The notes under the pieces are model-generated. The model was not told the DNA's origin and ran no database searches. It was given only the letters and a program-made list of their open reading frames with translations. Both the position numbers and the translations under genes were made by a program. Positions 1 to 9,566 of a DNA stretch of 64,000 bases are shown here, piece after piece (the first letter of the stretch is position 1; each line of letters starts with the position of its first letter). Origin of the DNA: Sphingomonas sp. BK580 (GTDB lineage Bacteria; Pseudomonadota; Alphaproteobacteria; Sphingomonadales; Sphingomonadaceae); NCBI RefSeq assembly GCF_014194975.1, contig NZ_JACIAY010000002.1, positions 496,001 through 560,000 on the forward strand, read 5' to 3'.

Positions 1-981
1 CTGCGCCTCGTCGAGCCAGTCGAGCAGATACTGGAAGTCGGCCTCGGTCTCGCCCGGGAAGCCGACCACGAAGGTCGAGCGGATCGCGATATCGGGGCAG
101 ATCTCGCGCCAGGCGCGGATACGGCCGAGCACCTTGGCGTCGTTGGCCGGCCGCTTCATGCGGCGCAGCACCGCGGGCGCGGCATGCTGGAAGGGGATGT
201 CGAGATAGGGGAGCACCAGCCCCTCCGCCATCAGCGGTATGACCTGATCGACGTGCGGGTAGGGGTAGACGTAGTGGAGCCGGACCCAGGGCGCGATCTG
301 GCCGAGCTCGCGCGCGAGGTCGGTCATGTGTGGGCGCACCTCGCGGTCCTTCCAGCGCCGCGGCTGGTCGCGGATGTCGATCCCGTAGGCGGAGGTGTCC
401 TGACTGATCACGAGCAGCTCGCGCGTCCCCGCCGCGACCAGCTTCTCCGCCTCGCGCAGGATCGCGTCGGGGCGGCGGCTGACGAGGTCGCCGCGCAGCG
501 ACGGGATGATGCAGAAGGAGCAGCGGTGATTGCAGCCCTCCGAGATCTTCAGGTAGCTGTAGTGGCGCGGGGTCAGCTTGAGCCCGGCGTCGGGGATCAG
601 GTCGACATAGGGGCTGATCGCGACCGGCGCGGCTTCATGGACCGCCTCGACCACCTGCTCATATTCATGCGCGCCGGTGATCGCGAGCACGTCGGGGAAG
701 CGCCGGCGGATCGCCTCCGCTTCCTTGCCCATGCAACCGGTGACGATCACGCGGCCGTTCTCGGCGATCGCCTCGCCGATCGCCTCGAGGCTCTCTTCCT
801 TCGCCGAGTCGAGGAAGCCGCAGGTGTTGACGAGCACGACGTCGGCGCCGGCATAGTCGGGCGACATCTGGTAGCCGTCGGCGCGCAGTTGCGTCAGGAT
901 CCGCTCGGAATCGACCAGATTCTTCGGACAGCCGAGCGAGACCATGCCGACGCGCGGCGGGGAGGGGAGTAAAGTTGCCAT
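1..981 (-). CDS. rimO: Ribosomal protein uS12 methylthiotransferase RimO (C-terminus beyond window)
   Basis: RimO is a radical-SAM enzyme that methylthiolates an aspartate of ribosomal protein S12. The N-terminus starts at the ATG ending at base 981 and carries the family signature [15 protein letters not shown], with the first Fe-S cysteine at residue 18. The radical-SAM motif CNHRCSFC (CxxxCxxC) is encoded around bases 511-540. The gene is truncated by the left window edge, so the C-terminal TRAM region is not visible. It is divergent from anmK across about 95 bases. MiaB is the alternative in this superfamily, but the N-terminal motif is RimO-type. Confidence 0.95.
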   Translation of the reverse strand, partial: MATLLPSPPRVGMVSLGCPKNLVDSERILTQLRADGYQMSPDYAGADVVLVNTCGFLDSAKEESLEAIGEAIAENGRVIVTGCMGKEAEAIRRRFPDVLAITGAHEYEQVVEAVHEAAPVAISPYVDLIPDAGLKLTPRHYSYLKISEGCNHRCSFCIIPSLRGDLVSRRPDAILREAEKLVAAGTRELLVISQDTSAYGIDIRDQPRRWKDREVRPHMTDLARELGQIAPWVRLHYVYPYPHVDQVIPLMAEGLVLPYLDIPFQHAAPAVLRRMKRPANDAKVLGRIRAWREICPDIAIRSTFVVGFPGETEADFQYLLDWLDEAQ

Positions 982-1075
982 GAGACGCCGCGCACATAAT
1001 GCGCGACGGCCCGATTTGCCAGCACCGCTGACGTAGCGATAGGAACGCGAAGTGAACGGGCGGGAGACAGACAGG

Positions 1076-2170
1076 ATGCTGGCGATCGGGCTGATGTCGG
1101 GCACCTCGCTCGACGGCATCGACGCGGCGCTGATCGAGACCGACGGCGAGCGCGCCGCGCGGCTGCTGGCGTTCCGCGGCGAGCCCTATTCGGATCCGGC
1201 GCGCGCGCAGCTCGCCGCCGCGACCCAGCTCGCGCTCGGCTTCCAGCGCCCGCGCGCCAGCCCGCCGCTCGTGGCCGCGGCCGAGCTGATCACGCGGACG
1301 CACACGCTCGCGGTGCAGAAGCTGCTGCGCGACGCCGGGGTGACGGCGGGCGAGGTCGACGTCATCGGCTTCCACGGTCAGACCGTCGCGCATCGCCCCG
1401 ACCGCGGCTGGACCTGGCAGATCGGCGACGGGCAGACGCTCGCCGACGTCACCGGTATCACGACCGTCGGCGACTTCCGCTCCGCCGACGTCGCCGCGGG
1501 CGGACAGGGCGCGCCGCTGCTGCCGGTCTATCACGCCGCGCGCGCGGCCGCGCTCGACGAGCCCGTGGCGGTGCTCAACCTCGGCGGCGTCGCCAATATT
1601 ACGCTCGTGGCGGACGGCGCCCCGCTCGCCGCCTTCGACACCGGCCCCGCCAACGGCCTGATCGACAGCTGGATGGAGCAGGAAGCGGGCGAGCGCTTCG
1701 ATCGCGACGGCGCCACCGCCGCGTCCGGTCGAGTCGACGAGAGCGTGCTCGGCGCGATGCTCGACCACCCCTTCTTCGACGCGCCCTATCCCAAGTCGCT
1801 CGACCGCAGCGACTTCACGATCCAGCCGGCGCGTGGGCTGAGCCTGGCGGACGGCGCGGCGACGCTGACCGCCTTCACCGCCGCGAGCGTCGCGGTGGCG
1901 CTGCGGCTGCTGCCGCGCGTGCCGCGGCGGCTGCTGGTCGGCGGCGGCGGGCGGCTCAACCCGACGCTCATGCGGATGATCGCCGAGCAGACCGGGCTAC
2001 TCACCGAGCCGGTCGACGTGCTGGGCTGGAACGGTGACTCGCTCGAGGCGGAGGGCTTCGCCTTCATGGCGGTGCGCACGCTGCGCGGGCTGCCGATCAG
2101 CTTCCCCGGCACCACCGGCGCATCGCGCCCGCTGTGCGGCGGTACCGTGTTCCGGCCCCGCTCGCGCTGA
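1076..2170 (+). CDS. anmK: Anhydro-N-acetylmuramic acid kinase
   Basis: AnmK phosphorylates and opens 1,6-anhydro-MurNAc released during peptidoglycan turnover, feeding cell-wall recycling in the cytoplasm. The protein (about 364 residues) begins [16 protein letters not shown], the family's N-terminal phosphate-binding motif. It continues with [34 protein letters not shown] and a glycine-rich [10 protein letters not shown] near the C-terminus. I chose the ATG at 1076 because GGAG lies 9 bases upstream and homologues start at this motif. A GTG at 1052 would add eight residues. The gene is divergent from rimO and convergent with the DUF4112 gene 2 bases downstream. Confidence 0.95.
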   Translation: MLAIGLMSGTSLDGIDAALIETDGERAARLLAFRGEPYSDPARAQLAAATQLALGFQRPRASPPLVAAAELITRTHTLAVQKLLRDAGVTAGEVDVIGFHGQTVAHRPDRGWTWQIGDGQTLADVTGITTVGDFRSADVAAGGQGAPLLPVYHAARAAALDEPVAVLNLGGVANITLVADGAPLAAFDTGPANGLIDSWMEQEAGERFDRDGATAASGRVDESVLGAMLDHPFFDAPYPKSLDRSDFTIQPARGLSLADGAATLTAFTAASVAVALRLLPRVPRRLLVGGGGRLNPTLMRMIAEQTGLLTEPVDVLGWNGDSLEAEGFAFMAVRTLRGLPISFPGTTGASRPLCGGTVFRPRSR

Positions 2171-2172
2171 GG

Positions 2173-2595
2173 TCAGCGCGTAACGGTCACCGTCGCGGGG
2201 TGGTGCTTGTCGAGATAACGCTTGATCCGCTTCACGTTGCGCGTGTTCGAGCGATACATCAGGTCGGCCGCGTCGCCGATCAGCGGGACCGCGCCGAGTA
2301 CGGTGTCGAAGCCGATCCGCGCGGTCATGCCCAGCAGCGCGACGCGGCTCATGCCCAGGTTGCGTGCCTCCCAGACGATCCACAGACCCATCGCCGCGGT
2401 GACCAGGTCGCCCACCACGGGGACCAGCCCGATGACGGCGTCGAGCCCGACGCGACGATTGAGGCCGGGAATGACGAACAGCCCCTCCAGCAGCTGCTCC
2501 ATTGCCTCGACTCGGCGGCGCACCGAGGCGGGGTCACTGCCGGTCGGCAGTGAGTTGAGCAGCGACGCGGTCAGCGGGGTGGGGCGAGCGTTCAT
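2173..2595 (-). CDS. DUF4112 domain-containing membrane protein
   Basis: This is a 140-residue protein of unknown function. The core matches the DUF4112 pattern: MEQLLEGLFVIPGLNRRVGLDA, then GLVPVVGDLVTAAMG and AVPLIGDAADLMYRSN. The two glycine/proline-rich hydrophobic hairpins (roughly residues 55-80 and 95-120) are probably membrane-associated, followed by a basic tail. The chosen ATG lies 5 bases beyond the stop of the upstream solute-binding protein, so the two are probably cotranscribed. No strong ribosome binding site is visible. The family is widespread in proteobacteria but has no assigned role. Confidence 0.8.
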   Translation of the reverse strand: MNARPTPLTASLLNSLPTGSDPASVRRRVEAMEQLLEGLFVIPGLNRRVGLDAVIGLVPVVGDLVTAAMGLWIVWEARNLGMSRVALLGMTARIGFDTVLGAVPLIGDAADLMYRSNTRNVKRIKRYLDKHHPATVTVTR

Positions 2596-2600
2596 GGACG

Positions 2601-4061
2601 TTAGTTGGTGTCGGCGCGCAGGCGGTTCAACGGGTGCCAGGCCCGCGCGTTGGGCTGCCACTGGCGCAGCCGCAGCGCCACCAGCGACCAGCGGAACGGT
2701 CGCGCCAGCGGAATGAAAGCGACGTCCTCGGTCAGCAGCCGATCGGCGGTGGCGCTGGCGCGCGCGCGCGCGTCGAGCGTGTCGGCGAGCCGCGCCGCCT
2801 CGATCGCCGCGCGTGCCGGGTCCGAGCAGGCGACACAGGCCTCGGACAGATACCAGCGCGCGCTGTCATAGGGCGCGACCTCGTCGACCAGGCGCAGGTC
2901 GGCGTCGGGCGCGTCGGCGGGGACTCGGACCGGGCGCACACCGATGGCGTAGAGGTCGCGCGCCAGTCGTGCCCAGAGCAAGGTGCCGCCCGCCCCCCCG
3001 GGCAGCGCCACTCGCAGCGACGGCGCCGCGCCGCTGGCGAGCCGCCATGCCCCGACACGCGCGCGCGCCGCGGCCTGGCGCTGCTCGGGCAGCACGGTGC
3101 TCCACCCTGGATTGGCAGGCGGCGCGGCCGAGTCGAGCTGCTCGGGCAGCAAGGTTTCCCGTGCCGCCCAGTCGCTCGAGACGCTCGCCACCAGGTCACC
3201 GCGGTCGAACGCCATCGCCACCGCGCCGCGGTTCGCCGGGTCGGCGAGGAAGCCGTCGCGGCGCACCACCGCGAGCCCGAACAGCCCGGCGGCGGGATCC
3301 AGCTTGACGTTGATCGGCGCGGGATTGGCGGCACGCAGCAGCGGCCAGTCCGTGATCGTGCCGCCAGCGACGAGGTCGGACTGACGCTCGACGAATCGCA
3401 GGATCGCGGTCGCGGCGCGTTCGCCGCGCAGCAGCACCTCGTCCTCGGGCGTGGGGCCAGGCTCCTCAGGGTCGCGGTCGGGGTCGAGCGCCGGGGTGAG
3501 CAGCAGTCCGCCACCGCGCTCGGCCCGGCGGCGCAACGGGCCCGCGCCGCCGGGCGGGCGTGGCCGGTCGCGCACCAGCGCGAGCTCGGGCTGAGCGAAG
3601 AGCTTGAGCAGGTCGGGACGCGGCCGCGCCAGCTCGACCTCGATGACCTCGGGGGTCATCTCCACGATCGAGGACACCGCCGTGAGATACGGCGCCAGCC
3701 GGTTGCCCGAGCGGGCGGTGATCTCGCGCCGCAGCAGCGCCACGATCTGGGCCGCCCGCACCGGCGCGCCATCGGCCCAGTGCGCGTCGCGCAGGCGGAA
3801 GATATAGCTGCGTCCCTCGTCGGTGACGATCCAGCGCTCGGCCACGCCGGCCTCGACCTGACCCGTGGCGTCGAGCCGCACCAGGCCCTCGGCGAGAGAG
3901 TCGGTGAGCAGCCGATCGGGCTCGGTCAGCGTGGCGCGCGCGCGCCCGGCGAGCTGGGGCGCGCCGCCGATGACGCTGACGACGACGGGCCCGACGTCGG
4001 CGCGCCGGCCGCAGCCGGCGGTGGTCAGCAGCAGCGCCGTCGCGGTCGCTCGCCCGAGGAT
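2601..4061 (-). CDS. ABC transporter substrate-binding lipoprotein (SBP family 5-like), start unclear
   Basis: This resembles a peptide/nickel-type extracellular solute-binding protein of about 485 residues. It has a lipobox LTTAGC, then the family-5 features LTDSLAEGLVRLDATGQVEAGVAERW and a 'SYIFRLRDAHWADGAPV' segment (residues quoted in parts). It would be anchored outside the inner membrane and bind a small ligand. Oddly, there is no ATG, GTG or TTG in this frame between the 3' end of tRNA-Leu and the lipobox. The nearest in-frame ATG (base 4148) lies 4 bases before the tRNA, so translation would have to cross the whole tRNA sequence. I give the tRNA boundary as a nominal start. No permease or ATPase genes are adjacent. 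Confidence 0.75.
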   Translation of the reverse strand: MLGRATATALLLTTAGCGRRADVGPVVVSVIGGAPQLAGRARATLTEPDRLLTDSLAEGLVRLDATGQVEAGVAERWIVTDEGRSYIFRLRDAHWADGAPVRAAQIVALLRREITARSGNRLAPYLTAVSSIVEMTPEVIEVELARPRPDLLKLFAQPELALVRDRPRPPGGAGPLRRRAERGGGLLLTPALDPDRDPEEPGPTPEDEVLLRGERAATAILRFVERQSDLVAGGTITDWPLLRAANPAPINVKLDPAAGLFGLAVVRRDGFLADPANRGAVAMAFDRGDLVASVSSDWAARETLLPEQLDSAAPPANPGWSTVLPEQRQAAARARVGAWRLASGAAPSLRVALPGGAGGTLLWARLARDLYAIGVRPVRVPADAPDADLRLVDEVAPYDSARWYLSEACVACSDPARAAIEAARLADTLDARARASATADRLLTEDVAFIPLARPFRWSLVALRLRQWQPNARAWHPLNRLRADTN

Positions 4062-4144
4062 GGTGCGGACGGCGGGACTCGAACCCGCACGCCGATGGCA
4101 GAGGATTTTAAGTCCCCAGCGTCTACCGATTCCGCCACGTCCGC
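4061..4144 (-). tRNA. tRNA-Leu (anticodon UAA)
   Basis: This is a complete cloverleaf on the minus strand. The acceptor GCGGACG (4144-4138) pairs with CGTCCGC (4071-4065), the discriminator is A, and CCA is encoded at 4063-4061. The anticodon loop CUUAAAA sits between GGGGA and UCCUC stems and gives anticodon UAA. The long variable arm and the TTCGAGTCC T-loop fit a class II leucine tRNA. An open reading frame on the same strand runs right through it (see the solute-binding protein). Confidence 0.95.
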
Positions 4145-4193
4145 CCATCGCCGCCCACGAAGCGGTTGCGACGGACCGCGTCAACCCGGCGCG

Positions 4194-4478
4194 TCACTCG
4201 CCGACGTTGAGGCGGACGCGCATCTCTTTACCCGGCTTGAAGAAGGGCACCCGCTTGGCGTCGACCTCGACGGTCTCGCCGGTGCGCGGGTTGCGGCCGA
4301 CGCGCGCGCCGCGCCCCCGCGTGGAGAAAGCGCCAAAGCCGCGCAGCTCGACCCGGCCGTTGTCGGCGAGTCGGGCGGTGATCTCGTCGAAGAAGGTGGC
4401 CACGATCGCCTCGACGTCGCGCTGCGCCAGCTCCGGATTACCGGCGGCCAACTGCTGCACCAACTCAGAGCGTATCAT
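4194..4478 (-). CDS. ihfB: Integration host factor subunit beta
   Basis: The product is a 94-residue HU/IHF-family DNA-bending protein that starts [11 protein letters not shown]. It contains the family signature [28 protein letters not shown], with the minor-groove proline in the R-N-P-R-T-G-E arm. [14 protein letters not shown] residues (here [11 protein letters not shown]) close the fold and favour IHF-beta over HU. It would act with IhfA in nucleoid architecture, recombination and sigma-54 promoter activation, which is relevant to the psp promoter in this window. I chose the ATG ending at 4478. An in-frame ATG 27 bases upstream gives an atypical extension. Confidence 0.92.
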   Translation of the reverse strand: MIRSELVQQLAAGNPELAQRDVEAIVATFFDEITARLADNGRVELRGFGAFSTRGRGARVGRNPRTGETVEVDAKRVPFFKPGKEMRVRLNVGE

Positions 4479-4612
4479 CCTGCGTCCACTTCCGGCGTAT
4501 ACCAAACAAGCCGGGTTGATACAGATAAGGCCCGGCGTGCGATAGCACCGATCTGGTCGCTTTTACGCATTATGGGTCAATGACGGACGGTTGCAGCGCT
4601 GCGACCGAACGC

Positions 4613-4642
4613 GAAAGGGGACCGACCTCGCGGCCGATCCCC
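4613..4642 (-). terminator. Rho-independent terminator downstream of rpsA
   Basis: Read on the minus strand, GGGGATCGG pairs along nine positions (two G-U) with TCGGTCCCC around a 7-nt loop, followed by TTTCG. It lies 30 bases past the rpsA stop codon. Confidence 0.75.
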
Positions 4643-4672
4643 TCGAACTCACCTCGCGGTGACGACGATGGC

Positions 4673-6379
4673 TTACTTCTTGGTGTCGCGCGCCTTGAGC
4701 GCCTCGCCGAGAATGTCGCCGAGCGACGCACCCGAGTCGGACGAGCCATATTGCGCCACCGCCTGCTTCTCCTCGGCGATCTGCATCGCCTTGACCGAGA
4801 AGGTCGGCTTCTTCGAACGGTCGAAGCCCGTCACCATCGCGTCGAACTTCTGGCCGACCTGGAAGCGCTCCGGGCGCTGCTCGTCGCGGTCGCGGCCGAG
4901 GTCGGTGCGCTTGATGAAGCCGGTCGCGCCGTCGTCGCCCGCCTGCACCTCGAGGCCGGCGTCGCGGACCTCGAGCACGGTGACCGTGATGACCTGGTTC
5001 TTGCCCAGACGGTCGCCCGCACCCGCCGCGACGGGGCCGCCGCGCTCGAGCTGCTTCATGCCGAGCGAGATGCGCTCCTTCTCCGGATCGATGTCGAGCA
5101 CCACCGCCTGGACGGTCTCGCCCTTGCGGTGCAGGTTGAGCGCGTCCTCACCCGACACGCCCCAGGCGATGTCGGACATGTGGACCATGCCGTCGACATC
5201 GTTGTCCAGGCCGATGAAGAGACCGAACTCGGTCGCGTTCTTGACCTCGCCCTCGACGGTCGAGCCGATCGGGTGCGCGGCGGCGAACGCCTCCCACGGG
5301 TTGGCCTGCGCCTGCTTCAGGCCCAGCGAGATGCGGCGCTTGTCCTCGTCGACCTCGAGCACCACCACGTCCACCTCCTGCGAGGTCGACACGATCTTGC
5401 CCGGATGGACGTTCTTCTTGGTCCACGACATCTCGGAGACGTGGACGAGGCCCTCGATGCCCGGCTCGAGCTCGACGAACGCGCCATACTCGGTGATGTT
5501 GGTGACGCGGCCCGACAGCTTGGCGCCGACCGGGTACTTGGACGACGCGCCGTCCCACGGATCGCTCTCGAGCTGCTTCATGCCGAGCGAGATGCGCTGC
5601 GTGTCCTTGTTGATGCGGATGATCTGGACGCGCACGGTGTCGCCGATGTTGATCATCTCGCTCGGGTGGCCGACGCGCTTGTAGCTGAGGTCGGTCACGT
5701 GCAGCAGGCCGTCGATCCCGCCCAGGTCGACGAAGGCGCCGTAGTCGGTGATGTTCTTCACCACGCCGTCGATGATCTGGCCCTCGTGGAGCGACTGGAT
5801 CAGGCCCGAGCGCTGCTCGGCGCGGGTCTCTTCCAGCACCGCGCGGCGCGACACCACGATGTTGCCGCGCTTGCGGTCCATCTTGAGGATCTGGAACGGC
5901 TGCGGGATGTCCATCAGCGGCGTGACGTCACGCACCGGGCGGATGTCGACCTGCGAGCCGGGGAGGAACGCCACGGCGCCGTTGAGGTCGACGGTGAAGC
6001 CGCCCTTGACGCGGCCGAAGATCACGCCCTCGACGCGCGCGGTCTTGCTGAACTCGAGCTCGAGCTTGTCCCAGGCGGCCTCGCGGCGCGCGCGGTCGCG
6101 GCTGAGCATCGCCTCGCCGTGCATGTTCTCGACGCGGTCGACATAGACCTCGACCTCGTCGCCGACCTTGAGCTCGGCCTTCTGTCCCGGCGCCGGCGCG
6201 AACTCGCGCAGCGGCACGCGGCCCTCGCTCTTCAGACCGACGTCGATCACCGCCAGGTCGTTCTCGATGCCGGTCACGGTGCCGAGCACCACGCGGCCCT
6301 CGAAGCTGTCGGCACCGCCGAACATGTCATCGAGCAGCGCCGCGAATTCGTCGCGCGAGGGAGTTGCCGTAGAGGCCAT
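4673..6379 (-). CDS. rpsA: 30S ribosomal protein S1
   Basis: S1 (568 residues) binds mRNA and helps it dock to the 30S subunit. Six S1-type OB-fold repeats are visible. The later ones carry the typical GAFVDLGGIDGLLHVTDLS and GAFVELEPGIEGLVHVSEMS cores, each ending near RISLGMKQ or RISLGLKQ. The start MASTATPSRDEFAALLDDMF is the usual alphaproteobacterial N-terminus. It is encoded downstream of cmk on the same strand, the classic aroA-cmk-rpsA order, but a 422-base gap with a palindromic repeat separates them. Confidence 0.97.
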   Translation of the reverse strand: MASTATPSRDEFAALLDDMFGGADSFEGRVVLGTVTGIENDLAVIDVGLKSEGRVPLREFAPAPGQKAELKVGDEVEVYVDRVENMHGEAMLSRDRARREAAWDKLELEFSKTARVEGVIFGRVKGGFTVDLNGAVAFLPGSQVDIRPVRDVTPLMDIPQPFQILKMDRKRGNIVVSRRAVLEETRAEQRSGLIQSLHEGQIIDGVVKNITDYGAFVDLGGIDGLLHVTDLSYKRVGHPSEMINIGDTVRVQIIRINKDTQRISLGMKQLESDPWDGASSKYPVGAKLSGRVTNITEYGAFVELEPGIEGLVHVSEMSWTKKNVHPGKIVSTSQEVDVVVLEVDEDKRRISLGLKQAQANPWEAFAAAHPIGSTVEGEVKNATEFGLFIGLDNDVDGMVHMSDIAWGVSGEDALNLHRKGETVQAVVLDIDPEKERISLGMKQLERGGPVAAGAGDRLGKNQVITVTVLEVRDAGLEVQAGDDGATGFIKRTDLGRDRDEQRPERFQVGQKFDAMVTGFDRSKKPTFSVKAMQIAEEKQAVAQYGSSDSGASLGDILGEALKARDTKK

Positions 6380-6658
6380 AAATGCTTCGTCCTAGTCGTG
6401 TTTCCGGCCAAGCGGTTGGGTCCGCTGGTCTTGGCCATCACCGTCGCGGCGGCCGCATGCCGCGCGCGACATCCGTGTCGGCACGAGGTGCGAGGAGACG
6501 CCGCCCATAAGCGAAAAGGCGCGAGAGGACCTGCCTGTCGCGCCGTGCCTCCGCGAGCCCCAGCCCACCGGACCGTTTCTCTATAGCGGATTAGCGAAGG
6601 CGGGACAAGCGGGCGACACAGCCGCGATCGGGGTGCTTCCGGCGTCCCCACCACGGGC

Positions 6659-6754
6659 ATCGTCCTGAACTCGTCTCAGTATCCGCGCGGGCCGCCCGTG
6701 CCCCAGCCGTCGAGGGCGCGGCACGGTGGATCCCGATACAGGTTCAGGATGACG
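6659..6754. repeat. Dispersed palindromic intergenic repeat, copy A1
   Basis: This lies in the 422-base gap between cmk and rpsA, which has no gene I can support and must also hold the rpsA promoter. The left arm (6659-6683) and right arm (about 6729-6754, GATCCCGATACAGGTTCAGG) are imperfect inverted repeats around a GC-rich core. The right half, with the preceding GAGGGCGCG, closely matches a copy at 15015-15109 and more weakly one at 28227-28254. Confidence 0.6.
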
Positions 6755-6801
6755 CTGGGGACTAGGCGCATGGTGAAGCTCCCCAAGTCGGCGCCTCCCG
6801 C

Positions 6802-7452
6802 TTACGCCAGGGGCGCCGCCGTGGCGGCGGCCCGGGTCAGCCGCGCCTCGACCAGCGCGATCGCCTTGGCCACTGCCGCCTCGATCGACAGGAAGCTCGT
6901 GTCGAGCTGTGCCGCATCGATCGCGGGCACCAGCGGCGCCGTCGCACGCGAGCTGTCGCGATCGTCGCGCGAGCGGATGTCGGCGAGTACCTGATCGTAG
7001 CTGGTGTCGTCGCCGCGCGCGCGCAGCTCGGCGTGGCGGCGCTGCGCGCGGATCATCGGCGTCGCGCGGATGAAGAGCTTGGCGTCGGCGTCGGGCGCGA
7101 TCACGGTGCCGATGTCGCGCCCGTCGAGCACCGCGCCGCCGGGCTGGTGCGCGAACCTCTTCTGCCGCTGCAGCAGCGCGGCGCGCACCAGCGGGTGGGC
7201 CGAGACGATCGAGGCGGTCTGGCCGGTCGAGTCGTCGCGCAGCGCCGGGTCGGCGAGCAGCGTCTCGTCGAAGCCGCAGGCGGCGACCGCGTCGGCCTCG
7301 ATCGCCGGGTCGAGCTCGAGCCGGATCACGGTGAGCGCCACCGCGCGGTACAGCAGCCCGGTATCGAGGTGCGGCAGATGATAGTGGCGGGCCAGCGCCC
7401 GCGCGATCGTGCCTTTGCCCGATGCCGCGGGACCGTCCACCGCGATAATCAT
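6802..7452 (-). CDS. cmk: Cytidylate kinase
   Basis: Cmk phosphorylates CMP and dCMP with ATP in pyrimidine nucleotide metabolism. The 216-residue protein starts [21 protein letters not shown], whose GPAASGKGT is the P-loop. It has [13 protein letters not shown] (substrate site) and, further on, [20 protein letters not shown], the Cmk signature. Its ATG overlaps the aroA stop by four bases (ATGA), which suggests translational coupling. This gene order is conserved in alphaproteobacteria. Confidence 0.96.
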   Translation of the reverse strand: MIIAVDGPAASGKGTIARALARHYHLPHLDTGLLYRAVALTVIRLELDPAIEADAVAACGFDETLLADPALRDDSTGQTASIVSAHPLVRAALLQRQKRFAHQPGGAVLDGRDIGTVIAPDADAKLFIRATPMIRAQRRHAELRARGDDTSYDQVLADIRSRDDRDSSRATAPLVPAIDAAQLDTSFLSIEAAVAKAIALVEARLTRAAATAAPLA

Positions 7453-8792
7453 GCCGCCTCTCCGGAAAGCTCGGCAAGTTGTTGATAAAAGGCTGGATAG
7501 CTCGTGGAAACCGGGCTCGCGTCGTCCAGCGTGATGGGATCCCGCGCGTGCAGCGCCGCCACTGTCATGCTCATCGCGACGCGATGGTCGAGCCGCGTCG
7601 CCACCGTGCCACCGCCCGCGATCGTCTCGCCGCCGCTGCCGTGGACGGTGAGCCCGTCCTCGTGTTCCTCGGTCGCCACGCCGTTCGCTTCCAGCGCGGC
7701 GCGCATCGCGGCGATACGGTCGCTCTCCTTGACGCGCAGCTCCTCGGCGCCGCGGGCGACGGTGGCACCCGACGCGAAAGCGGCGGCGACGAAGAGCACC
7801 GGATATTCGTCGATCATCGACGGCGCCAGGTCGGGCGGGACGGCGATCCCGCTCAGCGCGGCATGGCGCACGCGCAGGTCGGCGACCGGCTCGCCCCCGA
7901 CGGTGCGCGGATCGAGCTCCGTGATGTCCGCGCCCATCATCCGCAGCGCGGTGACCAGCCCGGCGCGGGTCGGGTTGAGCCCGACATTCTCGATCACCAC
8001 GTCGCTGCCCGGCACCACCGTGGCGGCGACCATCCAGAAGGCAGCCGACGACGGGTCGCCCGGCACCGTGATCGCCTGGGCGCGCAGCTCGGCCTCACCC
8101 TCCAGCGCGATGACGCGACCGCGCGAGCCCTGCTCGACCGTCAGCCGCGCGCCGAACCCGGCGAGCATGCGCTCGCTGTGGTCGCGCGTCGGCACCGGTT
8201 CGATCACGCGGGTGACTCCCGGCGTGTTCAGCCCGGCGAGCAGCACCGCCGACTTCACCTGCGCCGAGGCGACCGGCAGTTCGTAGGCGATCGGCACCGC
8301 GGGGACGAGACCGCGCACCGTCAGCGGCAACCGCCCGCCCGGCGCCGCCGCGATGTCAGCGCCCATCTGCGCGAGCGGCGTGATGACCCGCCCCATCGGC
8401 CGGCCGGACAGCGAGGCGTCGCCGACGAAGGTCGCGCTGATCGCATGGCTGGCGACCAGACCCATGAGCAGCCGCGTCGACGTGCCCGAATTGCCCATGT
8501 CCAACGCCTGCGCGGGCTGGAGCAGGCCGCCGACCCCTACGCCCTGGACGCGCCACACGGCATCGTCGCCGCGGTCGATCGTGGCGCCCATCGCGCGCAT
8601 CGCCGCGGCGGTCGCGAGCACGTCCTCGCCTTCGAGCAGTCCTTCGATCCGGCTCTCGCCGATCGCCAGCGCGGAGAGCATGAGCGAGCGATGGCTGATC
8701 GACTTGTCGCCGGGGACGCGGATGCGGCCGGAGAGCCGTGCGGGTGCGCGGATCACGCGCGGGGAAGCGGGGGAGTGGGGGAAATGCGCCAT
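7449..8792 (-). CDS. aroA: 3-phosphoshikimate 1-carboxyvinyltransferase (EPSP synthase, class II type)
   Basis: AroA transfers enolpyruvate from PEP to shikimate-3-phosphate, step six of the shikimate pathway. The 447-residue protein shows [13 protein letters not shown] near the N-terminus and [13 protein letters not shown]. It also has [19 protein letters not shown] and NPTR, the four sequence tags that define class II EPSP synthases. The position that is alanine in glyphosate-tolerant CP4 (GNAATG) is glycine here. I chose the ATG at 8792 because homologues begin near the [11 protein letters not shown] segment. Upstream in-frame codons overlap the promoter of the divergent TIGR02300 gene. 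Confidence 0.96.
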   Translation of the reverse strand: MAHFPHSPASPRVIRAPARLSGRIRVPGDKSISHRSLMLSALAIGESRIEGLLEGEDVLATAAAMRAMGATIDRGDDAVWRVQGVGVGGLLQPAQALDMGNSGTSTRLLMGLVASHAISATFVGDASLSGRPMGRVITPLAQMGADIAAAPGGRLPLTVRGLVPAVPIAYELPVASAQVKSAVLLAGLNTPGVTRVIEPVPTRDHSERMLAGFGARLTVEQGSRGRVIALEGEAELRAQAITVPGDPSSAAFWMVAATVVPGSDVVIENVGLNPTRAGLVTALRMMGADITELDPRTVGGEPVADLRVRHAALSGIAVPPDLAPSMIDEYPVLFVAAAFASGATVARGAEELRVKESDRIAAMRAALEANGVATEEHEDGLTVHGSGGETIAGGGTVATRLDHRVAMSMTVAALHARDPITLDDASPVSTSYPAFYQQLAELSGEAA

Positions 8793-8892
8793 TGTGCGCG
8801 GTGCTTGCCAGCCGGCTTGTGCTATGGCAAGGCGCGCCCCACTTCGACGGCCACCCATCGTCGATCCACCCATCCGAAAGGCTTTGCACGGC

Positions 8893-9213
8893 ATGATCAA
8901 GCCGGAATGGGGCACGAAGCGTACGTGCCCGAAATGCGCGACGCGTTTCTACGACCTCGAGAAGGACGACCCCGTCACCTGCATCAACTGCGGTTACGCG
9001 TGGGAGCCCGAGCCGATCCTCAAGTCCAAGCAGCCGCTGCCGTTCGAGCAGGCCAAGCCCGACAAGCAGGAGCCCGACAGCGATCTCGCCGGTGACGACG
9101 AGGATCTCGACACCAACGAGGACGAGGAGCCCTCGGCCGACGACGAGGTCGACCTCGGCGGTGACGACGATCTCGGCGTCGAGACCAGCAGCGACGACGA
9201 CGAGAACAACTAA
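8893..9213 (+). CDS. TIGR02300 family protein (zinc-ribbon, acidic tail)
   Basis: This is a 106-residue protein. The N-terminal 40 residues form a zinc ribbon, KRTCPKCATRFYDLEKDDPV then TCINCGYAW, so four cysteines as two CxxC knuckles. The last 60 residues are highly acidic with runs of D and E, and probably disordered. This organisation defines TIGR02300, an alphaproteobacterial family without an assigned function. It is divergent from aroA, 100 bases away, and followed by tRNA-Ala. Confidence 0.9.
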   Translation: MIKPEWGTKRTCPKCATRFYDLEKDDPVTCINCGYAWEPEPILKSKQPLPFEQAKPDKQEPDSDLAGDDEDLDTNEDEEPSADDEVDLGGDDDLGVETSSDDDENN

Positions 9214-9297
9214 GTTCGAAAAATTGCATGGCAGGCGGCCCAGGCCGCTTGCCAAGCCAGCAGTCCCCGGCTAGGGGGCTGCCTCCCGGGACGGAAT

Positions 9298-9373
9298 GGG
9301 GCCGTAGCTCAGCTGGGAGAGCGTCGCAATGGCATTGCGAAGGTCAGGGGTTCGATCCCCCTCGGCTCCACCA
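9298..9373 (+). tRNA. tRNA-Ala (anticodon GGC)
   Basis: The acceptor GGGGCCG pairs with CGGCTCC (one G-U), the D-arm is GCTCAGCTGGGAGAGC, and the anticodon stem TCGCA/TGCGA encloses loop ATGGCAT, giving GGC. The T-arm is GGGGTTCGATCCCCC and CCA is encoded (9371-9373). The total length is 76 nt. Confidence 0.96.
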
Positions 9374-9566
9374 TTCCCTCGTCCCGCCGCCCGCGCGAAT
9401 GCCGCCGGGCCGCACCCTCAGACCTGAGAGCTGCGCCGGAGCGGCGCGCGACCCTTACCAGGCGAGCCTACTAGGTCGCTGGTACTTCAAGCTCATTTCG
9501 TCGGCTCCCGCTGCCGCCTAGGCCGGTGGTCCGGCCTGATCGGCCGTGATGAGGGGCGAGGCAAGC

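Noticed and set aside
184..972. Long open frame on the plus strand opposite rimO
   Set aside because: It is an antisense shadow of rimO in high-GC DNA: arginine/aspartate-rich, no family match, while the minus frame has clear RimO motifs. Many similar antisense frames across the window were left out for the same reason.
7449..8792. Call of a glyphosate-resistant EPSP synthase
   Set aside because: Class II tags are present, but the key CP4 alanine is glycine, so resistance cannot be claimed from sequence.
8793..8915. Longer N-terminus for AroA
   Set aside because: In-frame starts upstream would add about 40 residues not seen in the family and would overlap the promoter of the divergent TIGR02300 gene.
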